NCBI GenBank assembly: GCA_020633975.1
Contig: JACKCR010000002.1
Location: 2,728,001-2,792,000, forward strand
Direction of reading: 5' to 3'
Length of the DNA stretch: 64,000 nucleotides
From: Candidatus Eiseniibacteriota bacterium
GTDB taxonomy: Bacteria > Eisenbacteria > RBG-16-71-46 > CAIMUX01
Shown here piece by piece: positions 25,539 through 33,322 of this stretch. Made by a program: the position numbers and the translations under genes. The notes under the pieces are model-generated. The model worked only from the letters and a program-made list of their open reading frames with translations. It was not told where the DNA came from and made no database searches. Each line of letters begins with the position of its first letter. Positions within the stretch are counted from its first letter, which is position 1.

Positions 25539-27056
25539 ATGATCGAACCGAGCGAGAGGACAGAGACCTTTCCTGAGCTGGGGCTGCCCGGGCAGACGGT
25601 CGCCATCCGTTCGGTCCGGAACCGCCCGATCCACGGTCTCTCACTCTCCAAACTCTCGATCTCCGTCCTCTGGCTCGCGGTTCTCGCGCCCACAATCCTA
25701 TCCCTCTCCGCCGGTTGCTCCGGCGAGCCCCTTCCCATGGGGGACGAAACACGGGTGCTGGTCGTCGCCCGGCGCTCCGATCCCGAGTCCTACAAGATCG
25801 CCGTCCGGTATGCCGAGGCCCGCCGCGTCGCGCCCTCCCACGTCGTCTTCCTGGACGTACCTCGAACCGAAGAAGTCACCCGCGACACCTACGAATCCCG
25901 GATCCTGGCGCCGCTCGTCGACTGGTGGAACCGCACGGAACGGAACGAGCGCCCGGACTACGTGGTGCTGATCCATGGCCTGCCGCACAAGATCTACGGC
26001 TCTGGCGAGTTGACCGGAACACGCGCGTCCGTCGACTCCGAGCTCTGTTTCCTTCCCACCGCCGCCATGAGCGCGCCGCCGCCGATCCAGGGCCGGCGCC
26101 TCAACCCTTACGGACGCGGCGCCGACGAGGAGTTTCCGGCGTTCTCACACCAGCACTACGGCATCTGCCTCGTCACCCGGATCGACGGCTTCACGGTAGA
26201 CGACGCACTGACGCTGATCGACCGATCCATCGCCGGCTCGAGCCTGACACCCGATGGAGCGAAGGGTGGACGGATCGATGAGCGGATTGGCGGGCGGATC
26301 GGAGAGCGGATCGGAGAGCAGATTGGCGAGCGGATCGAAGAGCCGAGAGGCGAACGGTCCCGTTCTCTCCAGTCCGAGACTCGGGCTCGAGTCCTTCTCG
26401 ACGAGAACGGGACGACGAGCGTCGGCAACCGATGGCTTCGCGCAGCGGCCGAGCGGCTGAGGGAACCGCCCCGTGTGAATCTCTCGCCCATGGCGGGGAC
26501 GGACGCAGAGCCAACGTCCCCGCAGTCGCCCTGGTTCTCGGTCGAGCTGGAGTCCACCGGCACTTTCGTCAGCGAGCGCGATCGCCTCCTAGGCTACGCG
26601 GGTTGGGGATCGAACGACCCAGCTTTCCGACGTGACTTCCGGTTCGAGTGGGTCCCCGGTGCTCTCGTCACGACCTTCGTCAGCAGCTCGGCTCGGACCT
26701 TCCACGAACCGCCCTCGGGGTGGACCACCGGGCCAGCGGCGGAAGGCACTGCTTTCGAAGGATCGACGCAATCGCTCTCCGCCGATTGGGTTCGCTCTGG
26801 CGCCACGGGGGTGGCCGGTAACGCCTACGAACCGTACCTGGACGCGTGTCCCCGTCCCCAGATCCTCTTTCCTGCCTACTTGTCCGGCCGAAACCTCGCG
26901 GAGTCCTACTACCTCGCCCTCCCTTACCTGAGCTGGCAATCCGTGATCCTCGGCGATCCCCTCTGCTCCCCCTTCGGACCTGGCCGGCCCTCCTTGTCCG
27001 ACGAGGACGTACGTCGTATCGTCCCCAATCCGGCCCGAGTTTCCCCCGGGTCATAG
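25539..27056 (+). CDS. TIGR03790 family lipoprotein of unknown function
   Basis: This 505-residue protein has an N-terminal segment (~35-55, LSISVLWLAVLAPTILSLSA) ending in the lipobox SAGCSG, so it is probably membrane-anchored. After it, residues ~65-220 match the TIGR03790 family: VLVVARRSDPESYKIAVRYA, HVVFLDVPRTEEVTRDTY, PDYVVLIHGLPHKIYGSG. The C-terminal part resumes with family-like text (GYAGWGSNDPAFRRDF, WVPGALVTTFVSSSARTF, YLSGRNLAESYYLALPYLSW, GDPLCSPF). The middle carries an insertion with six 12-bp repeats encoding R-I-x-x units (~245-268) and a charged stretch. The family has no established function. The ATG at 25539 has no strong ribosome site. Confidence 0.8.
   Translation: MIEPSERTETFPELGLPGQTVAIRSVRNRPIHGLSLSKLSISVLWLAVLAPTILSLSAGCSGEPLPMGDETRVLVVARRSDPESYKIAVRYAEARRVAPSHVVFLDVPRTEEVTRDTYESRILAPLVDWWNRTERNERPDYVVLIHGLPHKIYGSGELTGTRASVDSELCFLPTAAMSAPPPIQGRRLNPYGRGADEEFPAFSHQHYGICLVTRIDGFTVDDALTLIDRSIAGSSLTPDGAKGGRIDERIGGRIGERIGEQIGERIEEPRGERSRSLQSETRARVLLDENGTTSVGNRWLRAAAERLREPPRVNLSPMAGTDAEPTSPQSPWFSVELESTGTFVSERDRLLGYAGWGSNDPAFRRDFRFEWVPGALVTTFVSSSARTFHEPPSGWTTGPAAEGTAFEGSTQSLSADWVRSGATGVAGNAYEPYLDACPRPQILFPAYLSGRNLAESYYLALPYLSWQSVILGDPLCSPFGPGRPSLSDEDVRRIVPNPARVSPGS
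26271..26342 (+). repeat. Six 12-bp in-frame tandem repeats in the TIGR03790 gene
   Basis: Six consecutive 12-bp units, of which two are identical (cggatcggagag at 26295-26306 and 26307-26318), encode RIDE, RIGG, RIGE, RIGE, QIGE and RIEE. They interrupt the family-like sequence and resemble a coding minisatellite that could change length without a frameshift. Confidence 0.85.
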
Positions 27057-27086
27057 CGCAACACCGCCGCACGGATGGAGGTAGGA

Positions 27087-27623
27087 ATGGGACTGATCCA
27101 GTTCGTCAAGGATGCCGGGTCCAAGCTCGCCGACATGTTCGACAAGGACGACGAGAAGCAGGAAGCCGCGCGGAAGGCTGCCAAGGAAGCATCGGACGCT
27201 GCACTCGCCCGTGATGCCAAGAACGCCGCGACTGGCCGGGCACTCCACGCCCTCGTCGTGAAGATGGGGCTCGCGTCGGAAGATCTCGGCGTCGGTTTCG
27301 ACGACGGCCGGGTCACGCTGAGCGGCACGGTGCCGTCTCAAGAGGTGAGGGAGAAGATCATCCTCGTCGTCGGCAACACGCACGGAGTTTCCGAGGTCGA
27401 TGACCAGCTGACGGTGGTCGAGCCGAAGCCCGAAGCCACGCTGTACACGGTCGTGCGCGGCGACTCGCTTTCCAAGATCGCGAAGGCCCACTACGGCGAC
27501 GCGATGAAGTACCCGGTGATCTTCGAGGCGAACCGTCCGATGCTGAGCGATCCGGACAAGATCTACCCGGGTCAGGTCCTTCGCATTCCTCCGCTGGACG
27601 AAGGCGGAGCCCCGCTCGTCTAG
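27087..27623 (+). CDS. Kbp/YgaU-like BON-LysM protein
   Basis: This 178-residue protein begins MGLIQFVKDAGSKLADMF, the same layout as YgaU/Kbp, the K+-binding protein of E. coli. A charged Ala-rich helix (~17-45) is followed by a BON domain (~50-110: GFDDGRVTLSGTVPSQEVRE, VVGNTHGVSEVDDQLTVV). A LysM domain is at ~120-172 (YTVVRGDSLSKIAKAHYGDA, IFEANRPMLSDPDKIYPGQ, VLRIPPL). There is no signal peptide, as in Kbp. GGAGGTAG precedes the ATG at 27087; an in-frame ATG at 27075 lacks this spacing. It follows the TIGR03790 gene by 30 bases and is ended by a hairpin. The potassium role is family knowledge, not seen in the sequence. Confidence 0.88.
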   Translation: MGLIQFVKDAGSKLADMFDKDDEKQEAARKAAKEASDAALARDAKNAATGRALHALVVKMGLASEDLGVGFDDGRVTLSGTVPSQEVREKIILVVGNTHGVSEVDDQLTVVEPKPEATLYTVVRGDSLSKIAKAHYGDAMKYPVIFEANRPMLSDPDKIYPGQVLRIPPLDEGGAPLV

Positions 27624-27691
27624 GGCGAATGCAGGACCTGACGGCGGATGCGGCTGGGCCATTCCGTCGAGTCTGGGAACACGACAAACCA

Positions 27692-27721
27692 CGTGCCGGC
27701 TCGGTGACACGAGTCGGCACG
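27692..27721 (+). terminator. Terminator hairpin after the Kbp-like gene
   Basis: CGTGCCGGCTCG (27692-27703) pairs with CGAGTCGGCACG (27710-27721), one wobble in 12 bp, around a 6-nt loop (27704-27709). It lies 69 bases after the stop and has no T-run. Confidence 0.65.
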
Positions 27722-27728
27722 CCTCATG

Positions 27729-27808
27729 TGAATGCAGCGACGGATGAATGCAGCGACGGATGAATAGAGCGACTGGTGAGCGTGGCGACTGATGAGCGTA
27801 ACGACACA
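27729..27808. repeat. Five 16-bp direct repeats upstream of the efflux adaptor gene
   Basis: Five head-to-tail 16-base units start at 27729, 27745, 27761, 27777 and 27793. Units 1 and 2 are identical (tgaatgcagcgacgga); units 3-5 diverge but keep TGA....GCGAC. They fill the space between the terminator hairpin and the adaptor ATG at 27824. With a 16-base period they would lie on shifting faces of the helix. They could be a regulator array, an iteron-like element or a non-functional minisatellite. Confidence 0.9.
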
Positions 27809-27823
27809 CGAGAAGGAACGACG

Positions 27824-28984
27824 ATGCTGAACTTGGACCGTAGGCGCATCTGCTCGCTCGGAGCGGCGTTCGTCCTCGCCGTCGCCCTGGCCGCATGCGG
27901 CGGGAACGACGGCGCGCCCCCCTCGGGTGGTGCAGGCCAGCGGCCGGGCGTAGGCCCGGGCGGTCCCGGCCGACCCGGCGGAGAGGGACGCGGTCCGAGC
28001 GGTCCACCGATCGCTGTCGCGGTCGAGGTTTCCGCGCTCGGCTCCATCTCGAGCTACTACCGCGCGACCGCGGGCCTCGAGGTGGAGAACGAAGCGACGA
28101 TCGAAGCTCGCGTCTCCGGAACCGTGCGCACGGTCCTCGCGGAAGAGGGCGACGAGGTGAAGACCGGCCAGAGTCTCCTCCGTATCGATGCCCGGGAGTA
28201 CCAGCTCCGTCTCCAGCAAGCCGAGGCCCAAGCGGAGAAGGAGAGGAACCGCTACGATCGCGCGCAGAAGATGTTCGAACAGAACCTGGTCTCCGAACAG
28301 GAGTTCACGACCGCGAAGGCGGACCTCGCTACGGCCGAAGCCGAGCTAGAACTCGCTCGGCTCGAGCTGTCCTATACGAACGTCACCGCGCCGTTCTCCG
28401 GACAGGTCGTCAGGCGACAGACGGACGTCGGACGTCCGGTGGGCCCGGGCGATCCACTCTTCGTGCTCGCGGACGTGCACCCGCTCCTCGCGCGCGTCCA
28501 CGTGCCGGCCAAAGAGTTCCGCAGCCTCCGAACGGACCAGAGCGTCGACCTCGTCCTCGACAGCAGCGGCGCACCGCTGGAGGGTCGGATCTCGCTCATC
28601 AGCCCGATCATCGACCCCAACACCGGCACGATCAAAGTGACGGTGGAGATCGACGACTATCCGCCCGACACGCGGCCGGGAGACTTCGCCCAAGTGCAGA
28701 TCGTCACCGAGCGTCGTGACGAGGTGCTTCTCGTTCCAAAGATCGCGGTCGTGTCGGAGAAGGGCGAGCGGTTCGTCTACACACCCGTAGATAGCACCGC
28801 CGTTCGGCGCGTCGTGGAAGTCGGCTTCGAGGACGAGAACTCCGCGGAGATCCTGCGCGGCCTCGATCCGGGCGAGCCGGTCGTGGTCCAGGGACAGCGC
28901 TCGCTCAAGGACGGCGCCCCGATCCGCGTGCTCGACGCGCTCACGTTCGAGGACGACGCTCCGGCGACGACTCCGGGAACGTAG
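27824..28984 (+). CDS. RND efflux periplasmic adaptor lipoprotein (HlyD/MdtA family)
   Basis: This 386-residue membrane-fusion protein links an inner-membrane pump to an outer-membrane channel. Its lipobox is VALAACGGN (Cys at ~24), followed by a Gly/Pro-rich linker (~28-60). The barrel-sandwich half motifs are present (NEATIEARVSGTVRTVLAEE, GDEVKTGQSLLRIDARE; SYTNVTAPFSGQVVRRQTDV), flanking a coiled hairpin (QAEAQAEKERNRYDRAQKMF, NLVSEQEFTTAK). The beta-barrel (ARVHVPAKEFRSLRTDQSVD) and membrane-proximal domain (RRDEVLLVPKIAVVSEKGER) complete the family layout. AAGGA precedes the ATG. It is an orphan: neither an RND pump nor an outer-membrane factor follows, and MurJ lies convergent. The five 16-bp repeats sit directly upstream. 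Confidence 0.92.
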   Translation: MLNLDRRRICSLGAAFVLAVALAACGGNDGAPPSGGAGQRPGVGPGGPGRPGGEGRGPSGPPIAVAVEVSALGSISSYYRATAGLEVENEATIEARVSGTVRTVLAEEGDEVKTGQSLLRIDAREYQLRLQQAEAQAEKERNRYDRAQKMFEQNLVSEQEFTTAKADLATAEAELELARLELSYTNVTAPFSGQVVRRQTDVGRPVGPGDPLFVLADVHPLLARVHVPAKEFRSLRTDQSVDLVLDSSGAPLEGRISLISPIIDPNTGTIKVTVEIDDYPPDTRPGDFAQVQIVTERRDEVLLVPKIAVVSEKGERFVYTPVDSTAVRRVVEVGFEDENSAEILRGLDPGEPVVVQGQRSLKDGAPIRVLDALTFEDDAPATTPGT

Positions 28985-29043
28985 CCAGCGACCCGCTGGA
29001 GGCCGGCGGGGCGTCGCCGTGGTGATGCGTCGCCGCAGGAGCG

Positions 29044-30642
29044 CTACGCCCGCGACCGTCCGATTCGAAGCCGACGCGCGAGAAGCGACCGAAGCTCCGG
29101 GTCTCCCAAGAACGGAAGTAGCGCGAACGTCACGATCGCGAAGACCGCTCCCATCGAAACGACCTCGAGGAGCGCGCCCGCCGTTCCTCCGGGGAGCTCT
29201 ACGGCGACCGCGCCCCCTGCTCCTCCGAACGCCCACCCAGCGAAAAAGTGCGTCGCAACCCATGCCGGGCCTGCGACGAGACAAGCTCTCAGTCCCGAGT
29301 TGAGAAGCGGCGCGAGTCGTGGAGCCTGGTGTAGCCTTCGCGCGAGAAGGAGCGTCGCGGCCGCATTCGCGGTCATGCCGATAACTCCCGCCCACGCGAG
29401 CCCCTCCACTCCGCGGGAGGTGGAGAGCCCCCAATAGAGCGGAATCGCGATGAGGACGACGACCGTCCCGAGGATCATCGGTCGCCACGTGTCGCCACGG
29501 GCGTAGAACGGACGCACCGCGATCTGCTGAACGATCCACCCGGGAACGGCGAAGGCGAGGATCCGGAGGATCGACGCGACGACGACCGTGTCGCTCCCTT
29601 CCCACTGACCCCGCTCGTAGGCGAAGCGGACGAAGGGATCGGCGAGCGCCGCGAGCGCGGCTCCCCCCACGATGGCGAGGCCGAGCGCCGCTCTCAGGGT
29701 TCGTTCCACGGTCTGCGCCAACTCGTCGCTGCGGTGCTGTTCGAAGAGCCTGGTGAGTGTGGGAAGTGCCGCCGTCGCGATCGCCTGCCCGACCACCGCG
29801 ACCGGGATCAGCATCAGCTTCCGCGCGTAGCTCAGCCAAGCGACGGCACCCGGCTGGATGAGGGCACCGAACCATTTGTCGAACCACTCGTCCACCGTGA
29901 GGAGCGACTGCCCGAACATGAGCGGTGCCGCGACCCAGAGGTAGCGCCGGAATCCCGGATCGAGAAGCGCGATTCGTGCGCCCGGCCATCCGTCGCGACG
30001 TGAGTCGAGGAACGGGGCGAGGAACGGCCCCGCGGCCGCACCGACCAGAACTCCCCAAGCGAATCCGTGGATGCCGAACTTCGGGTAGAGCAGGACGCCA
30101 CCGAGGATGATGCCGAGGTTGTAAATGAGTGGTGCGAGTGCGGCAGCACCGAACCTCCCACGAGCAAAGAGGGTCGCCTTGATGACGCCACCCAGGAAGA
30201 AGAAGACCTGCGCGGGAGCGACGATCCGAGTGATCTCGACGGTGAGCGCGTGCGTCTCGGGATCGAACTCCGGAAACTGAAGGCGGATGAGCGGGTCCGC
30301 GAACACCCAGAGCAGCCCGGTCGCCACCAAGACGATGAGGCCGAGATTTCCTAGTGTGGTCGCGAGAAGCCGGGCCGCCGCATCCTCTCCATCCCTTTCC
30401 AGCGCCTGGGAGTAGATAGGAAGGAACGCAATCGAAAGGGCACCGCCCGCGATCAAGTAGTTGAGGAGGTCCGGCAACACGAACGCCGCGAAGTATGCGT
30501 CGGACTCATGACCGACTCCGACGAAGTACGCGAGCAGGATCTCCCGCCCGTAACCGAGCAGTCGGGACAAGAGGCCGCTCGCGGCCATGAGGAGCGCCGC
30601 CGCGCCCAGCCCGACTGCCGCCTTGTCCGCCCGTTTGCTCAA
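29044..30642 (-). CDS. murJ: MurJ/MviN lipid II flippase
   Basis: This 532-residue inner-membrane protein of about 14 helices moves lipid II across the membrane for peptidoglycan synthesis. MurJ signatures are visible: ALLMAASGLLSRLLGYGREI with ESDAYFAAFVLPDLLNYLIA at the start, GGALSIAFLPIYS, AAALAPLIYNLGIILGG, and ATAALPTLTRLFEQHRSDEL with FVRFAYERGQ later. No ATG fits; the TTG at 30642 has GGAGG about 10 bases upstream and starts just before conserved text (LSKRADKAAVGLGAAALL). The open frame continues upstream without family similarity. It diverges from the MarR gene, and 30643-30792 is the shared control region. It is far from other mur genes here. Confidence 0.92.
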   Translation of the reverse strand: MSKRADKAAVGLGAAALLMAASGLLSRLLGYGREILLAYFVGVGHESDAYFAAFVLPDLLNYLIAGGALSIAFLPIYSQALERDGEDAAARLLATTLGNLGLIVLVATGLLWVFADPLIRLQFPEFDPETHALTVEITRIVAPAQVFFFLGGVIKATLFARGRFGAAALAPLIYNLGIILGGVLLYPKFGIHGFAWGVLVGAAAGPFLAPFLDSRRDGWPGARIALLDPGFRRYLWVAAPLMFGQSLLTVDEWFDKWFGALIQPGAVAWLSYARKLMLIPVAVVGQAIATAALPTLTRLFEQHRSDELAQTVERTLRAALGLAIVGGAALAALADPFVRFAYERGQWEGSDTVVVASILRILAFAVPGWIVQQIAVRPFYARGDTWRPMILGTVVVLIAIPLYWGLSTSRGVEGLAWAGVIGMTANAAATLLLARRLHQAPRLAPLLNSGLRACLVAGPAWVATHFFAGWAFGGAGGAVAVELPGGTAGALLEVVSMGAVFAIVTFALLPFLGDPELRSLLARRLRIGRSRA

Positions 30643-30705
30643 CCGACCCGCCTCCTGCGCCGGCCCCGACCACGGAGTTTCGGCTCGCGTAACCCTATCG
30701 CGCGC

Positions 30706-30748
30706 TTGACGAAAACGCACGTCCCGAGAATAATATTCGTTGTCACAA
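30706..30748 (+). promoter_or_regulatory. Promoter and operator of marR (AT-rich)
   Basis: TTGACG (30706-30711) with AATAAT/ATAATA around 30729-30735 gives a 17-18 base spacer, a strong sigma-70 match in an AT-rich island of otherwise GC-rich DNA. TTGT-C-ACAA (30740-30748) is a perfect inverted repeat at the expected transcription start, well placed for MarR self-repression. Confidence 0.7.
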
Positions 30749-30792
30749 TAAATTCCTTGGAACCTTTTGGGCAGACAGATACTCTCAAGGGC

Positions 30793-31248
30793 ATGAGTTC
30801 GAGTGAGACACGTGCCTGTACCGCCGCAAGCGTGGTGTCGCGCCTCGTCGATGTGACGGAGTCGGTTGTCTACCAGACGACCCGCCCTCTCGAGCCGGTA
30901 GGGCTTTCCCTCCCGCAGTACCACGTTCTCCGGATCCTGCGAGACGCGCAGCCCGACGGACTGCTGGTACACGAGGTAGGAAGCAGGTTGGTCGCGAGGG
31001 CTCCCAACATCACTCGACTCGTCGACAAGCTGGAGACGAAGGCGTTCGTGGAACGGAGCCGAAGCGACTCGGATCGGAGGACGGTCCGGCTCGCAATCAC
31101 AGCCGATGGGCTCGAACTGCTCGAGACGCTCGACGGACCGATGGAGGCCGCGGTGTCTCGCGCGATGGCCCCCCTGTCGGACGACGAACTCGATCAGCTG
31201 AGACGGCTTCTCGAGCAAATCGACGGAACCAACCCAGGGACTCGATAG
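30793..31248 (+). CDS. MarR family transcriptional regulator
   Basis: This 151-residue winged-helix regulator shows LSLPQYHVLRILRDAQPDGL, the recognition region VGSRLVARAPNITRLVDKLE, and the wing FVERSRSDSDRRTVRLAITA (~75-100) with the usual DxR motif. Many MarR proteins of this kind control stress or aromatic-compound responses and sit beside yceI. The ATG at 30793 lies ~60 bases after a strong promoter containing TTGTCACAA. The YceI gene starts 95 bases after its stop and may be co-regulated. It is divergent from murJ. The inducing ligand is unknown. Confidence 0.92.
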   Translation: MSSSETRACTAASVVSRLVDVTESVVYQTTRPLEPVGLSLPQYHVLRILRDAQPDGLLVHEVGSRLVARAPNITRLVDKLETKAFVERSRSDSDRRTVRLAITADGLELLETLDGPMEAAVSRAMAPLSDDELDQLRRLLEQIDGTNPGTR

Positions 31249-31342
31249 ACAACGTGAGCGGCCGCGCCCCCTACACCGGTTTTGAACCGCCAGCCACGCA
31301 AGATGTGGTCGGCATGTGGAAAGACAAGGAGAGAACCTCGAA

Positions 31343-31924
31343 ATGAAGAATCTGTTCATCGCACTTGCTGCAGTTGCCTTGGCCCTTCCGTCCCTCGCTT
31401 CGGCGGCTACGTGGAACATCGACGGGTCCCACTCGAGCGTGGATTTCAAGATCCGTCACTTCTTCACGAAGGTGCCGGGCAAGTTCAACACGGTCACGGG
31501 CGAGATTCAGTTCGACCCCGCCGCCGTGGAGAAGGGCTCCGTCATGGTCACGATTCCGGTCGAGAGCGTCGACACGAACAACGAGAAGCGGGACGGTCAC
31601 CTCAAGAGCCCTGACTTCTTCGATGCGGCCAACCACCCCGAGATCACGTTCAAGAGCACGAAGTTCCACAAGGAAGGCGACACGATCAAGGTCGACGGCC
31701 TCCTCAACATGCGTGGCGTGGAGAAGCCGGTCACACTCGACGTCGAGTTCCTGGGCGCCGGCCCGGACGCCTGGGGCGGCACCCGCGCGGGCTTCGAGGC
31801 GACGACGAAGCTCAACCGGAAGGACTGGAACATCGAGTGGAACACGGTCCTCGACAACGGTGGAACCGTCCTCGGTGACGAGGTCGAGATCTCCCTCGCG
31901 ATCGAAGCGATCCAGGCGAAGTAA
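31343..31924 (+). CDS. yceI: YceI family periplasmic lipid-binding protein
   Basis: This 193-residue protein has a clear signal peptide (NLFIALAAVALALPSLASA, cleavage before ATWNID). The YceI lipocalin-like barrel then covers the rest: WNIDGSHSSVDFKIRHFFTK, GKFNTVTGEIQFDP, VDTNNEKRDGHLKSPDFFDA, PEITFKSTKF, VDGLLNMRGVEKPVTLDVEF, ATTKLNRKDWNIEWN and GDEVEISLAIEAI. The family binds polyisoprenoid lipids such as octaprenols in the periplasm. AAGGAGA ends 11 bases before the ATG, a longer spacing than usual. It lies downstream of a MarR gene in a common pairing. A perfect hairpin at 31995 ends the unit. Confidence 0.96.
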   Translation: MKNLFIALAAVALALPSLASAATWNIDGSHSSVDFKIRHFFTKVPGKFNTVTGEIQFDPAAVEKGSVMVTIPVESVDTNNEKRDGHLKSPDFFDAANHPEITFKSTKFHKEGDTIKVDGLLNMRGVEKPVTLDVEFLGAGPDAWGGTRAGFEATTKLNRKDWNIEWNTVLDNGGTVLGDEVEISLAIEAIQAK

Positions 31925-31994
31925 GTACCGGACAGAAAACGAGGGCTATCGGGTAGTCCCAACCTGGCACCCCACCCCGATGCCCTAGTCAAAG

Positions 31995-32024
31995 ACGGCG
32001 CCTCCAATCGGGGCGCCGTTCTCG
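31995..32024 (+). terminator. Terminator hairpin after yceI
   Basis: ACGGCGCC (31995-32002) and GGCGCCGT (32012-32019) form a perfect 8-bp GC-rich stem with a 9-nt loop followed by TCTCG, 70 bases after the yceI stop and before the convergent HAD gene. Confidence 0.7.
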
Positions 32025-32119
32025 TGAACCCACACGCATCCGGACTCACATCGACGTGCGGTCAGCCGCCCAAACCAAGTGGGCCGCTCCACATCCGACG
32101 GAGCCCGCCGTGGCGTGTG

Positions 32120-32977
32120 TCAGATGCGCTCGAGAATGCCTCGCAAGTCGTCACCTAGAGCACCCCGAGATCCCAGCTCACGAACTGCATCCCGCTCGTA
32201 CCCCGGCGTGCTCGGTCGCGTCATCAAGTGGACGGAGGCTCCCATCGCTTCGGGTAGCGCGAGATCTAGTTCGTAGATGTCTCCACAGACGAGACACTCG
32301 TCTGGCGTGACACCGGCCCGCGCCAGGAGCGACCAGAGGATTCGGAAGTAGAACCCACGCTTCACGAGGATCGGTCGCCCCGGCAACGTCTCCACCCGAC
32401 GTTCAGCGGGGAGCGAAGAGAAGACCTCGGCTCCAGCCTCCGTCGGATCGAGCGACTCGAGGAGGAACTTCCGAGCATTTCCTTCCACCGGGAGGCGTTG
32501 GCTGAGGCCGGGCGAAAGCACGTCGAGCTTGCCCCGCACGGTGTCCGGGTTCGAGTTCGTCACCACGAAGACCCGTTCGGGCAGCTTTGCCAAGAGTGCA
32601 TCGATCACGTCGATTGCGTGGGGGCGGAACGCGTGCTTGGTCTTCGGATAGCCACGCTTGTAGAACAGCTGCAGGATCTCGCTCCGCAGGCTTTCGTCTT
32701 TCGCCACTCCGAACCGATCCAGGACCAACCGACCGAGAACGGTGGAGAGGATGTACGAGTCGGCGAGCGCAGGAGCGACGATCCGTCCGCCCTCCTTCCA
32801 TCCGTACTCGTGAGGCGAACGAGCCACGACCGCATACGCTTCTTCCCACGCCTCGTCGACGTCCCGGCCGAGCAGGTCGGCGAGGTCTTTCCGGTAGGCT
32901 TCGACGAACGGTTCCGCTTCTGCATCGACGTCGGTGAACGTGCCGTCGAAATCCAGAATCACACAGCGTATCGACAT
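32120..32977 (-). CDS. HAD family hydrolase
   Basis: This 285-residue cytoplasmic phosphatase-like protein starts with HAD motif I, RCVILDFDGTFTDVDAE (nucleophile Asp9 and acid Asp11). Motif II is VFVVTNSNPDTVRGKL, a Lys for motif III is in RPILVKRGFYF, and motif IV is ECLVCGDIYELDLALPEAMG. A helical cap (~25-110) lies between motifs I and II. The layout fits a small-molecule phosphatase of the subfamily I type, and the substrate cannot be named. It stands alone, convergent to yceI and divergent from the membrane kinase gene. Confidence 0.9.
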   Translation of the reverse strand: MSIRCVILDFDGTFTDVDAEAEPFVEAYRKDLADLLGRDVDEAWEEAYAVVARSPHEYGWKEGGRIVAPALADSYILSTVLGRLVLDRFGVAKDESLRSEILQLFYKRGYPKTKHAFRPHAIDVIDALLAKLPERVFVVTNSNPDTVRGKLDVLSPGLSQRLPVEGNARKFLLESLDPTEAGAEVFSSLPAERRVETLPGRPILVKRGFYFRILWSLLARAGVTPDECLVCGDIYELDLALPEAMGASVHLMTRPSTPGYERDAVRELGSRGALGDDLRGILERI

Positions 32978-33200
32978 CTACGATTCCTCTCGGACGCGCG
33001 GCGTTGCGTGATCGGATCCGCGGTCTACAGGTGGCGGCTTCCCATACGCGTCCGGACGGACGTGCGCACGTAACTCGTGATCGATCACGAGCCTCGGTCC
33101 GACGCCGGGCGCGGGGACTCGTCGACTCGATACGCCTGAAGGTATCAGTCGGCGCGTCTCGTCGCGACTTCGGAACGCCCGTGCGTGACCCGAACGGATG

Positions 33201-33229
33201 TTGTCCCTCTCCGGCCAGGCCGCTAGACT
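33201..33229 (+). promoter_or_regulatory. Promoter of the membrane kinase gene
   Basis: TTGTCC (33201-33206) and TAGACT (33224-33229) are separated by an ideal 17 bases. The predicted start at ~33236 would allow either the ATG at 33275 or 33323. The rest of the 345-base space 32978-33322 holds no gene or repeat that I can support. Confidence 0.65.
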
Positions 33230-33322
33230 GACCACTCTCGGAAACAGCCACGCTGCGTCCTCGCTGACCGCGGCATGCAGACCCCCCGGATCTGCGCGAG
33301 CAAACGGAAGGGCCGAGACCTC

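Noticed and set aside
25539-27056. TIGR03790 gene as a frameshifted gene because of the odd RIGE stretch
   Set aside because: The 12-bp units keep the frame, and family-like text resumes after them, so it is an insertion, not a break.
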